Shown here: positions 23,440 through 34,600 of the stretch, piece by piece
How positions within the stretch are numbered: position 1 is the first letter of the stretch
Layout of the letters: each line of letters opens with the position of its first letter
Assembly: GCA_016858145.1 (NCBI GenBank)
Contig: JAEHOE010000019.1
Coordinates: forward strand, 372,001 to 436,000
Length of the DNA: 64,000 nucleotides
Direction: 5' to 3'
Origin: Edaphochlamys debaryana
Lineage: Eukaryota; Chlorophyta; Chlorophyceae; Chlamydomonadales
Notes under the pieces: generated by a model
Seen by the model: only the letters and a program-made list of their open reading frames with translations
Told to the model about the DNA's origin: nothing
Databases searched by the model: none
Program-made: the position numbers and the translations under genes

Positions 23440-24211
23440 GGGCCTGCTGGGGTGGGCCGGCGCAGTAACACGTCGAGGGCTTGGCAGAGTCACGAGGCCG
23501 CCCTGGGCGGGAGCACGTGTCTCGACCGTGCCAGGCATGAGGGGTATGGAGGCTCAGGCATGAGGGGCATGGGGACTAGCGGTCCAGAACATGGCCTCCG
23601 AAGATGCGCGGAGGGCGGCGGACTCAGGGAGACGTACTGGGTGCAGGTCTACGGTGGGTAGCCGCTGGTGTTGTTGGGTGCTGGCAGCCCCTCATAGCGG
23701 CCCGGCCCCCCGCCCGGTGTGATGTGAGGACTGAGGAGCCATCACGAGCCCTTCTGACTAACCCCACACGGCTTTGGCTTTGACGCTAACAGGGTGTTCC
23801 AGGAAGGTGGTGGGCTCGGGTGGGGTAACGGGGATGTTGGCTTTGACCCTAATTCCCCGGTAGTTACGCGTAATTGATCGCACGTACTCGAAATGTTCGC
23901 TCGGCGGGGCTCGGCGGACAAGCGCGACCCAACAAGCCGCACCCACTGGGCGCTGGCACCCGGGCGGGCCTTTTGGCCTTCTGCGGCGGCCCCGCCGGTC
24001 ATGTGGTTGCAGCATAATTTTAGTGTTATCATGAGGCGGGTATCGCTCTGCAGGCCAACTGCAGGCCAACTGTAGGGCCGGGAGTCCACAGGCCAAACGT
24101 ACTGCGTAACCCGAAAGGCTTGATGCCGCTTACAACTTGATACATAAGCGATACTTCTATTCTCGGTAGCGAGGTATGTTAGGCGTACACACCTTGCGCG
24201 CAACACGGCCG
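23440..24211. other. Intergenic, APE2 3' region and DUF1254 gene promoter
   Basis: No gene is seen. A 12-base unit ctgcaggccaac is tandemly doubled near 24050, and a TATA-like tacataagc lies near 24142, about 70 bases upstream of the next ATG. Confidence 0.35.
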
Positions 24212-27200
24212 ATGACGTTATCACCAACAGCCATGCGCGCGACGCTGTTGGCGCTTTTGGCGTGCTTGATGATGGTATCGATGACGAGGTGTGTTACAAT
24301 AGCATTCACATATCTACTGCAATGCGGAGCCGGTTGCTATGTGCTGGTGGACGTGTGACACGTTGCCATGGGCAATGCCGGAAGCACTGGCCTCGTCGGC
24401 TCCGCGATCCTACTAACCCGGCTCACCCTTCCACGTAATCCTTTTCGCATGCAGCGCGTTGAGTCAGCTTCCCATTGGTGGTAGCGACTCGCTGATTGCA
24501 AACCCGGACATTGCCCACGCCATCAGCTCGACGAACGTCATCGACCTCGTCCGCAACCCCGACACCGCCGAGCGTGCCGCGACCCTGGGCGCTGCGGTCC
24601 CCGACGACTGGGCCTCTGACCCTTACAAGTCACGGTGAGGCACGGGCTGGTTGCAGGCTGGTTGTCGTCGCCCGGTTCTCAAGCCCGCCTCGCACGCGCC
24701 CACTTAGCCTATGTGCCAGTTTTGGCCGCTCCTCCAGACCAAATACCCCCATCCATAAAACCCTTTGCGCTACCCCTCTCCTGTCTAAAGGCTGCTGGCG
24801 GATGCGATCGAGTCCTTCATCTTCCTCTACTCCCCCGCCAGTGTTTCGAAAATCGGGTACTAGTACCCGATCGGGTACTGAGAAAATAATTCGGGCTTTT
24901 TTGCACGGGTACGGGAAATTAACTCGAGAGGCTCCCAGTAACCGCGCGGGTACTATAAAACTATCAGCTACCCCCGGCTGGTACCCGGGCTGTTTGGAGA
25001 GTTAAGGCCTGGGTCTGGGGGCCGGTGGGGGGAAGGGGGGGGAGGTGTTGGCAGGGCAGCCTAGGAGGGCCCAACCGTGATGCGCGCATGGCCACTGGCC
25101 ACACACCAGCCAGTCCCATCCCGCCCACTGAGCGCCTACACCCTTTAGGAGCTTGCAAGGGGCCCCCCTCGGGTCCTTCTCTGAGCCCTCTTGCGCAGCG
25201 CAATAGCTGGCACCCTCGGCCACCGCCGGCTTCGGGTTGTACAGCGAAAGTCGTGCAAACTGATACCCATACTGCAAAAATTTCTTCCGGGGGGGACACC
25301 CCCCGGACCCCCCCGGTTTGAAGGGCGCCTTCGGCGCCCGGGTACTGGAAAACTATCGTGGGGGGCCGGCAGGTACCCGTGGGGGTACTATGAAACGGAG
25401 GGGCTGAAACGATTTTCGAAACACTGTCCCCCGCCCTCGTCTCCGCGTCCGGCCGCCAGTGGCCGCGGGCCCCGGCCGTCTCGCATGCCCCCGGCCTCGC
25501 CACGCCCGCTGGCCGTGGCACCTTGCCGAACTACGACACGGGTAGACACAACAGCGCTCTTTTTGTGCGAGGGTCACGCCGTGGTGCTAGCCGGTCATGC
25601 CATACTGCACATGGCGTCGTACAGCACTCGTCTGATTCAAACGCCGTCCTCTTGTCGTGCAGTGTACAGCCTGGCCCATACGGAGCTGAGCCAGGCGCCG
25701 TACCGCGTACGCGTGCCCCCGGTCAAGGGCCGCTTCTACTCCCTGGTTGTGTACGACGTTTACCAGGTGGGTGCCGTACGCGGGTTGAGGCGAAGCCCAC
25801 GTCAAGGGGAGTGCGGTAAGGGAGCGAGAGACTCTCCACCGCGTCTCGAAGACGCAAGCTGTTTGAACCGAAACAGGTCTGCATCTTCCTAGTACGCTCT
25901 CTGACTTGGCCCTCGTCCCTCTACCTCTCCACCACAGAACGCCATCGTGTCTCTGGGCAGCTCGCAGTGGATCACGGACGGGATTGACCTGCTGCTGGTG
26001 AGGGGGGTGACGGCCTTGTGTGGAGGCATCAGGGGCCAGGCTCAGAACGCCACGGAAGGCCAAAAGGGGGGGTAGGGGCGCAGGGGCCTCTGGGCGCTCA
26101 GGCAGCGCACTCAGCCCCTAGGACTCTGCAACGCTGCCCCCTGTCCTCAGGTTGGGCCCAGCTCCCCCCGCGACGCAGTCGACTCGTACCGCGCGCTCCA
26201 GACGAACCTTGGGCCGAAGGTGCAGGGCGGTGGGCCCCACACGGAGATCGTCGAGGTGAGGGGACTGCCGTCAGCACTTAAATCAAGCTGCGCAATCTCC
26301 CAGTAGCTAGGTCTCAACCCCCGCCCAGCGGGAGGACTACGCATACCCAGCAGCCTACTGTTTGTGCGCCTTCTGATGGGAGCCACTCCATGACCCACGC
26401 ACGGTTCCTGTGCGCTGCCATTTACCGGTGTACCTGCGTCCCCCGCAGGTCCCCACCGACTTGGCCCTGGTGGTGGTCCGCACCCTCCTGCTCAACCAGT
26501 CCAACATCGTCTCGGAGCCCGACATCGGCCCCTGGGAGGCGCTCAAGGCGGGCTTCTCCGTGGTGCCCTACAGGACTGCCGTCGACCCCAACGCAACGTG
26601 AGACCTTACTTCCAGCAGGGCACGCAGCCAGGGTTCCCCGGACTCCCCGCCCACCTCGCAGGGGACGGACACGTCTATCGGGCCTCGACAGTTGGTGTGG
26701 GGAGCCGCCTGCCCGCGGGCAGGTGGAGGTTGCCCACCTCCCACCACCCTCTCACCTCCGCATCCGCGCCTTACTTGTTACGCCCACCCCTCTTGCCTCG
26801 CGCCCTTCGCCCCCCCAGGTTCGCGCGCCCGCCCTTCCCCGCCGCCCAGCTCCTGAACGCCAGCGCCGACCCCGCCACCTGGTACTCCTGGGCGGCCTCA
26901 GTGCTGGCCGAGTTCCCCCCGCCGCCGGGCTACCTGGGCTACCCCCTGTCCGGCCGCCTCAAGCGCCTGGGGCTGTTTGGTGGCGCCGCCTTCAACTTCT
27001 CCTCCCTGCCCGAGGACGTGGGCACTGCCCTCACCTGGGCCGTGCCAATCGGCAACCGGTGAGCGGCTGGGACGGGGTGGAGCGGGGCTTGTATGTGTTG
27101 CAGGGACTGGGGCATGCGTTGCAGGCTCCCGCTCGACGCCGCGGGCCTCCCCTATCAGGGTCACCTGACTGCCGTGCGTCGGCCCCGGCGGTTGCCGTTT

Positions 27201-28718
27201 CCCAATTCCCCCAACTCCCCCCGTCAGCCTGATTGACGCCGGCATCCTGAACCGCTACGAGTTCCTGCAGTCCAGCAACTGGCGCCTCTCCACCCGCACG
27301 CTTGGCTACTACGGCAACGGTGCGTCGCGCGCAGGCCGTGCCGCGGCGGCGGCTGTGCGTGGCCTCTAGCCTCGACTGCGAGTTGCGCAACATGTGCTCC
27401 ACATACAGGCCTCTCCATTGCCCTACCTCTCTACCCGCTCCGCACCCAGCCCTTGCCCTTGCCTTGCCTCCCTAGCCTACCAAGTGCCCATTGACACCCC
27501 CCCCCCCAGCCATTGCTCCGTCCCCACGCACCCCTGACAGACTACTACACCAACGCCGTCACCGCCAAGGGCTACTGGCTGCCCAACACGGGCGTGGACG
27601 CAATCTACGCATTCGCGTTCGTGGACGAACAGGGAGAGCCGCTGAGCGGAGCGGACGGCGCGCAGTACAGCCTCACCCTCACCAAGCACACGCTGCAGTA
27701 CGACGCCGCCCGTACGGGCTGGTGGAGCCTGATCGTTTACGACCAACAGGCACGTGCGCGTACGGCGCTTCGCAATGCGCCCGATCGTCCACCCCTGTCG
27801 TGGCTGTCCGGAAATTGATGTTGTGCGCATCGTGGGGGCCCTGCACCCTTAGCTCTCGCATCAGCTCTCGCATCAGCTCTCCAGCCTCCCCCGTCAGTAC
27901 TGACGCCACATACACGTGCCCTTGCTTCCGCGGCTTCCCTCCCCATCACCTGCAGTCGGGGCTGGTGGAGAACTCCCTCAAGCGCTACGGCGTGGGCGAG
28001 CGCACCCAGGGGCTGGTGTACGCGGACAGCGGGGACCTCACGCTGCACCTCGCCAGCTCGCCGCCCAGCGACCCGGTGTGTAAGGGGCGAGGATCGACTC
28101 GAATGAGAGGGAAGCAAGGTTGCATGCGCGGAGACTCGATTGGGGAGCAAGTGGCTGCCGCAGCAGCCCGTGCCATTTCCCGGCAACCTTGCGGACCGTT
28201 GACGGGGCACGTCCCCCATCGCGCTGTGCTGGTGCAGCATTCCGTTATCATTGCAAGCCAACCGCCTTGCCCCCCGGCCTCTCCTCCCCCAGACCCACCT
28301 ACACAACTGGGTGCCCGTCCCCAACGGTGGGGTTTAGGGGCAAGGGTGGGGGGCCAAGGGGACTCTGCGGGGGGCAGTGCGGATTCCGGTGCTGCTGGTG
28401 CACTCCTTACCGACTGCTGATCCCCCTCGGCCTCCTCCGGCGTCCCGGCCCCGCACCCTCCAGGCCCCTTCGTGGCAGTCCTCCGCATCTACAACCCCAC
28501 TCAGGTGAGATCCCGAAACGTCTTCGAGGATCCCACTTGCAGCCGTACGTCCCCGACGCCCACCCACGACCTGCCCACCGCCTTGCCCGCTCTGCATCCC
28601 CCCTCCCCATCTGCCCCAGGACTTCCTGGATGGCAAGGTCCTCATTGAGCCCGTGGTCAGGCATGAAGACAGCCCCTCGGCTTCGCCCAGCCCCTCTCGC
28701 CCGCCAACCTACCCCTGA
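24212..28718 (+). CDS. Secreted DUF1254/DUF1214 protein, exon 3 interrupted by a MITE
   Basis: Fourteen exons give 554 residues once the MITE and one target copy are left out: 24212-24288, 24455-24634, 24791-24838 plus 25435-25541, 25663-25766, 25938-25997, 26151-26255, 26449-26597, 26819-27058, 27228-27319, 27541-27749, 27956-28075, 28293-28326, 28464-28504 and 28620-28718. The N-terminus is a signal peptide (MRATLLALLACLMMVSMTSA; start at 24212 or 24233). DUF1254 covers about residues 110-230 (NYDTVYSLAHTEL, GRFYSLVVYDVYQNAIV). DUF1214 covers the C-terminus (GWWSLIVYDQQ, LTLHLASSPPSDP, FVAVLRIYNPTQ). The family is mostly bacterial and of unsettled biochemical function. Intron 10 appears to use a GC donor (CAG|gcacgt at 27750). 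As written the element puts stops in exon 3, so the allele is null unless the element is spliced out. Confidence 0.75.
24839..25426. mobile_element. hAT-like MITE, 588 bp, in exon 3 of the DUF1254 gene
   Basis: Perfect 17-bp terminal inverted repeats (CAGTGTTTCGAAAATCG and its complement) bound the element. The 8 bases on each side are identical (tcccccgc, 24831-24838 and 25427-25434), the target-site length of hAT transposons. Several GGTAC-containing motifs lie near both ends, as subterminal repeats often do. No transposase frame is present, so it is non-autonomous. Excision with one target copy restores the exon frame exactly. Intact ends and perfect target copies suggest recent insertion. 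Confidence 0.93.
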
Positions 28719-29891
28719 GGGCCGCGGATCAGGCCCGTGCTCAAGCAGCGACACACTGTGCTCGGGCACTGTGTACGCTGTGGGATTGCGGGATTGCGGG
28801 AAAAAAACAACACCTTGAGTCATGTCATCGTGTATCGACGTGCGGGCGTTGCGTGGGATCTAGGACAAGGGTGGCCGGTGATTTGTGAAGATCTACGAAG
28901 ATTGATAATTGTGCGCATGAACCAAAGCAGAGTGTTCGTTGGGCAACGCCTGTGGGTCCGTGATCCCAAGTAGGGTACTGCTATGCCAAGCAACGTATCA
29001 CACACGCACATGCTGCTGTCTACGGGGCGGTGTGTCGTACACTGCGAATGACATGGTATGGGGCCTACCAACGTATGCCGGTGGACGTGCCTTCAAGTAG
29101 TGTGATGTGGGGCGGAATGCTCAGGCAGGTGTGCGGTGTATGGTGGTCAACGGAAGGAGAAGTTGTGGAGACGCATGCCCTCTGGTGACGGGACCGCTCG
29201 TCAGGGAAAGCAAGGGCCCGATGGCTTGGGGCACGCTTCCCCGCCGGCGGGTAGCAGGGGCAGCTTTGAGGGGTTGGCGCACTTCCAAGACCAGCGCAGT
29301 CAGGCACGCAACCCGGCAACCCCATACCATGGCCTCACCCCTGTCTGCGAGCGGTCCGGAGCCGAGCGTGCCATCGCTGCACATCTTTAAAACCCTGCCC
29401 TTCAACCCCTACCGCAGGCCGTCCCCATAGTCATAGTCACCTATACGATGCAGCTTCTTGCCACATTGTTCTCATCAAAACAGCATTATTTGTAACAACG
29501 TCTCCGCATTGCCCAGTCTCCGCATTGCCCAGTGTCCTAACAAGGACAATTGCAGTCTCTCTTCCACTCCCACCCTTAGTCGTACCCTTGGCGGCCCTGA
29601 GCCCGATGACGGCCAAGAGGACACATCCCTCGTTGCCACGTGCCGCATGTCAAAAGGGTCAAAGGGTGTAAGGCCAGCCGCTAGGCTCACTACCACCCGC
29701 CCGAAAGCGGGGCTTACCCCCGTCCGGGATGCACACTCGGTCGTGCCACGCCTGTCCTACACCTTCGTCTACCCTAGGCGGCCCTGAGCCCCAAGAGCAA
29801 ACGTCTCTCGTCGCCACGTGCCACGTGCCGGATGTCATAGGGATGCACCGCCACGCGTGTTAGTACACGTGCCTCCACCCAGCAGTGAGAC
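28719..29891. other. Intergenic, convergent 3' regions
   Basis: This is the gap between the DUF1254 and DOMON genes. It holds only the imperfect duplication listed separately; no coding pattern is seen. Confidence 0.5.
29586..29850. repeat. Imperfect direct duplication, two copies of about 80 bases
   Basis: The segment starting near 29588 and the one starting near 29774 both open with ggcggccctgagcc and continue through a shared gttgccacgtgcc/gtcgccacgtgcc block and a following atgtca. They differ by substitutions and small indels. Confidence 0.6.
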
Positions 29892-31220
29892 CTAGGGGCG
29901 CCCGTTCTGCGGCACCCTGCCGGGCAGGTCCCTGCACTCCAGCGTGGGGCCGCCCTGGGATGCATGGTGGGCGAGGGGGGCAAACATGACGGGTAAACAA
30001 TGGGGTCTCAAGTACAAAGCGTTACGAAGCGTTCGGCTTGCAAGGCAGTGCTGTGGCAACCTGAAAGCGTCCAGCGCAAGGGCGAATGCGAGCAAAGGTG
30101 ACACCCAGGGGGCGGGCTAGTGGGTTGGGGAAATCGTGCCCAGCCCAGTAGTGCGCTGCATCTGGCTGTGCTTACCTCCGGCTCCTCCTCGGAGCTGCCA
30201 GCCGGCCACAGCTTCACGAGCTTACTAACACGGTTTTGGCGGCCGTGGTAGTGCAGGGTGTCATTTCCATAGGCATGGATAACATATTGGTCCGTGTCGC
30301 GCAGGATGGGGCGGTCTGCTGTGGTGGCGTCGCAGCTGTTGAGGGGGCGGCGGAAGGTGAAGAGCGTGCGGCCGTTGCTGCGCTCGGCAGTGATGAGGCG
30401 CACGTTCTGGGGGGGGGCACAAGGAGCAGGTCAAGTGAGGGCACCGCTGGTAGTTGGCAGGGTCATGAGATCACGACTGCGCATGCGCTGCCCCCCGGGG
30501 AAAGGGAGCGCCTCACGGGCACCAGATTGGGGGGGCCGGGGGGCCGAGGCCCGGGGGACTGCGTCCGTATCCTGTGTTTGCCCCGGGAGAAGGCAGGTGC
30601 TTATCCAGGGGGCACCAGGTGACGCTGACAAGGTGTCCAGGGCCCTGCAGAATCAGGCAAGTTCAGGTCTCGCACGCCCGCACCTGGTCCGCATCGAGGG
30701 TCGGGCGGCCGGGGGCCTGGGCCCAGTAATCGCCGAGCGTGTAGCGGTCCGTGGTCGTGTTGTACTGCAGTACCGCGATGTCGGCGTGGATCATGCCGCC
30801 GTCGCTGATGCCGAAGCCGACCCAGCCCCAGTAGTCTGCAGGCGGAGCGGCGGGGTTCCGGAAGGGGTCATGGTGCGGCCATGGTTGCCGAAATGGCGGT
30901 TGGGCGGAGGTCACATGCCTGGTCAGCCCGGCTACCTTGTTGCTGCGGCAATGCATTTGGATGTGCAGAATGGCTGCGGCTATCGCGAGCGCACCTCCGT
31001 CGAGGTCGACCGCAAAGTTGGCCCAGCCAGCGCCCGCGACAATCTTCCAGTGCAGGGCGTATCGTGGCGAAAGCAGCTCGCACTGCGGGTAGTCAGCAGC
31101 GTCGACATTCGCCCAGCAGATCGCCGCCTCCGCGCGAGGCACCAAGGCGAGGATGGAGCATGCGAGCAGCGCGCTGACGACACCGGCGCCTCGCGAGAGT
31201 GGTCTGAAGGAGTACGTCAT
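29892..31220 (-). CDS. Secreted DOMON-domain protein
   Basis: Exons 31220-30995, 30835-30684, 30406-30176 and 29954-29892 give 223 residues. Residues 1-33 are a signal peptide (GAGVVSALLACSILALVPRAEA). A DOMON fold follows: YALHWKIVAGAGWANFAVDLDG, then DYWGWVGFGISDGGMIHADI, YTLGDYWAQAPGRPTLD, then RTLFTFRRPLNSCD and YVIHAYGND. DOMON domains bind heme or sugar and usually work in extracellular or membrane redox proteins. The Met in GGMIHAD is at the position of the heme-ligand Met in cytochrome-type DOMONs; that role here is inference. No cytochrome b561 membrane domain follows. The first intron (30994-30836) is 159 bases, in frame and stop-free. The last exon (GGPTLECRDLPGRVPQNGRP) is the least certain part. 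Confidence 0.75.
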
Positions 31221-31667
31221 GGATGCTGTCGGACTGACAATGCAGTGGCGTGTCGGGCTTTAGAGGGGGACATTTGGAATCCAGAAAGCGCAGAAGTCGT
31301 ACCCCATCCCGCCAACCGCCAAAACGTTGTCCCCCAAAACCGCACCTACCCAGCCATGAAGCGATGCACATGTCGTACAGGAAAGCAACATGAGCGTGCG
31401 CTCAGAACAAGGTGGCCTACAAGGCGCTCAGTGCCGTACGGGTTGCGAAAGCTACACCCCCCAAACCCCCTGCGAGCCCCTGCGAGCACAGAACCCCCTC
31501 CGTCCCCCTGTCGAGGAGCGTCGAAGCTCGGGCCCACGCGCATGGCGGTGCAGCTGGCCCAACGCCCTTTGCCGCCCTGAGTCTTCTCTCCGACTGTGCG
31601 CAGCCCCCAACCTCTTTGGAGTTGGTACAGTGCCCTGTATCAGTCCCAGCGGGCACCCAGCGATAAC
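31221..31667. other. Intergenic, upstream of DOMON gene
   Basis: A short gap between two minus-strand genes. I see no clear element. Confidence 0.4.
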
Positions 31668-34600
31668 TCAGCGCCTGCCCGTACCACCGGGTCGCCACAC
31701 GGCCACCTCCTCTCCGCCTCCGCCACCCGCGGAGCCAGGGCCCCCCGGACCCCGCTCGCCTGCAGGGCCCTGCACCCCCTGCGGAGCGCCAGCCGGCGGC
31801 GCGGCTCTGCCAGAAGGGCCCCACACCTGAGGCACCTCGTCCGGGGCACCTGCGCTACTCTCAGCAGGCCCCGGTGCGGGGCGTGGGCCAGGACCAGCAG
31901 GCGGCGACCTCCTCGGCCCCGCACCGGTACCTCCCCAGACCAAGGGCTCCTCATCAGGTGCGTTCGGGCCGCCGCCCTGCGCTGGCGCTGTAGGGCCCGG
32001 GCTCTGCGCCCCTCCGATATTGCTTGGGCCCCCCGGCCCGCCTTCCTCCGCCGCAACATCACGCCCGGTGTTTGGCCAGGGCACCAGATCGTTCCACACG
32101 CTCCTGTGTGGGACAGGCAACAGGCGGCAGGAAGGCGACCGTGTTTGAGGCAATTGACAGCTCGTCACGCATGCATGATTACCACCAGCACAGCTACACA
32201 CCTGCAGCAAGCCTGAACACCGGTACCGCCCACCTGGCTCTGGCCGCTGCTGCTCCCACGCCAGCCTCCCTCAGGCGTGCCGCGGTTGCATTGGCTCGGG
32301 CCAGGAGCGCATCCGCGAAGCCCACGCCCGCGGCGGCGCTGCTGCTGCCGTTCGCCGCCAGTGCACCCTCCCGCAGGCCCCCCTCGGGGCCCGGCCCAGG
32401 AAGAGCAGTGGGCGTGGAGGCCCCTGAGGCATTCGGCTGCAGGGCAGGCAGCCCCAAGACCGCGCGGAGCCGATCGCGCGAGGCCAGCAGACGGGCTGCG
32501 GCTGCCGTTGCCTGCTCAGGGATGCGGGCGTGGGCGCATGAGGTCAGGCCGAAAGAGCTTCGGCAATCATCCTTAGGCCCTTGCGCCCCTTCTAAAGCCC
32601 ATCGCCTGCCCCAAGCCCGAGAACACCTGCACCGCAATCCCCGATCCTGGAGCAAGACCCGTTCCAGCCCGTTCCCTACCGTTCTGTTGACGCGCCCCAG
32701 CACGCCCTCCGCTGCAGCGCCCGGCCCCGTGTGGTTGGCCATGGCGGTGGCGGCTGCGTCCACACGCTCCTGGCGGCGGTCCAGCGCAGCGCCCACCCGG
32801 TCCTGGAAGTTGAGGTGGTGAGGGGGGTGGACGGGGGTCACGGCGTTGCAGGTGTGAGGCCTGTGAGGCGTGAGCGGTGTGGAAGGCTGGCAGAGGGAGG
32901 GTGTAGAGGGGGAGGATGCGGGGGGAGGTGGGTGGGGGGGGGCGCGCACCTGCTGCCTGGAGAGGGCGTCCAGGACGGCTTCCAGGCGGCCCGTCAGGCG
33001 CTGCAGGGAGGAGTCGTAGGCCTGGGGGGGCAGGATGCAGGGGACAAGGTTGCGGCATTGTCAGGGTGTGGGGCGCGATGGACGGCGGGGTGACGGGGCA
33101 CCCGTGTGCGAGGACAGGTAACAAAGCGGTGAAATGGAGGAACTTAAGGGGGACGCTGATAATGTGGATCCGCTTGTGCCCCTCACCTGCACGGCGGCTT
33201 GGCGCAGGGCGCTCTCCCTGACTGCGGGCGGCTCTTCCGCTGCACCCTCTACCGGCGGCAGCACAGCCCTCAGCGCCTCCACCACTGCCTCCCCCACGTC
33301 CAACCAGCTGCCGGGGCCTGCCCGCTGCCCCTGACCGTCCAGGGCCTCACCCACAGCTGCCCTGAACCCCGGCAGCACCTCACCACCACCAGCGCCACTG
33401 CCATTACCATCACCGCCACCACGGCTGTCACTGCTGGCCAGCCACCCGCTGCGCGCCGCATCCCGCCAGTTCCCCAAGCCGCCCGTGGCCCCAACGGTGG
33501 GATCCCGTCCGATCAGGCCACTCAGGACCCCCGGGCGGCGGGAGGCGCCCCACGCGCCGAGCCCCGCCACCGGCACTCGGCTGCTGAGCGCGGAGCCGTC
33601 CAGGCTGCCGGGCAGGGAGATGTTGAGCAGGGCGGGGAGGAGGCCGCCGGTGAGGTTGCCGGGCAGGCCGGTCCCGACCCCGGCGCCCGGGGTGGTGGTG
33701 AAGTTGCTGCCGATGATGTTGGGCGTGACCGTGAAGGTGGCCTGCGGCAGCAGGGTTCAGGCAGAGGTCAAGCTGGTCTTCTGCCCTTCTGTGCGCCGCT
33801 GTGCACCTCTTAATGCCCCTCTCACAAGCAGACTCTGAGGTTGTTGGCACTCTGATAGGGGCACGCGCCCGCCGCCAAGCTGCACCGCGCAGCCGCACCT
33901 GCGTCAGGCCGATGAGGGTGGTGGCCAGCACTCCGTCCAGCAGGATGAGCAGCAGGCGCACGATGATGAAGCGGGGGTTGATGGCCAGCTCCTGGGGGCG
34001 GCAGCGTTGGGGAGGCAGGGGGAAGGTGGCATGGGAGGTAGTGCTTCCAAGAGGCTTGGTGGGAAAGCTGCATGGTCTTGAGGCGTGACCCGAACCAATG
34101 AAGACCCTCGACATGTCCCCGAAGGCACTCTCACCGCGATCTTGCCGTACAGCGCCAGGCCGATGATGGCGTCGAGGAAGGCGGACTCGTACGCCAGTAG
34201 CGCGGATCCGTACGCGGCGGCGTACAGGCGGGCGCTGAGGGCGCGGCCCACCAGGCTGGCCTGGGTGATGCCGTTGTCTGGGGCGGGCGCACGGGGGAAA
34301 GGTTGAGGCACGCAGCGGTGACCGGGTCGCGTCCCCCGTGGTGCAGGGGGCGCGCCGAAGCATAGAGCGGCACCCAGGCATCGCATCAAGGATCCCGGGC
34401 CTCCCGCAGCCCCGCGGTCGAGACGCGTTCGGGGCCGAAGCGCACCACGCGCGCATGTGCTCACCCCGCATGGCCTGCACCGCGGCGTCCACTCGGTCCT
34501 GCAGCGACTGCATGGAGGCGGCGGAGCCCGCGCTGCGCTCCCGGTAGGACCGCAGCACGGTCGCCTCGAACACGGCCCGCCAGCGCTGGAAGCTGGCAGC

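Noticed and set aside
22552..23538. 328-codon minus-strand frame opposite APE2
   Set aside because: It is a shadow of the Ala/Gly-rich APE2 tail.
25191..25892. 233-codon plus frame crossing the MITE's right end
   Set aside because: It joins MITE sequence with intron and exon in the wrong frame; the DUF1254 reading explains the exon parts.
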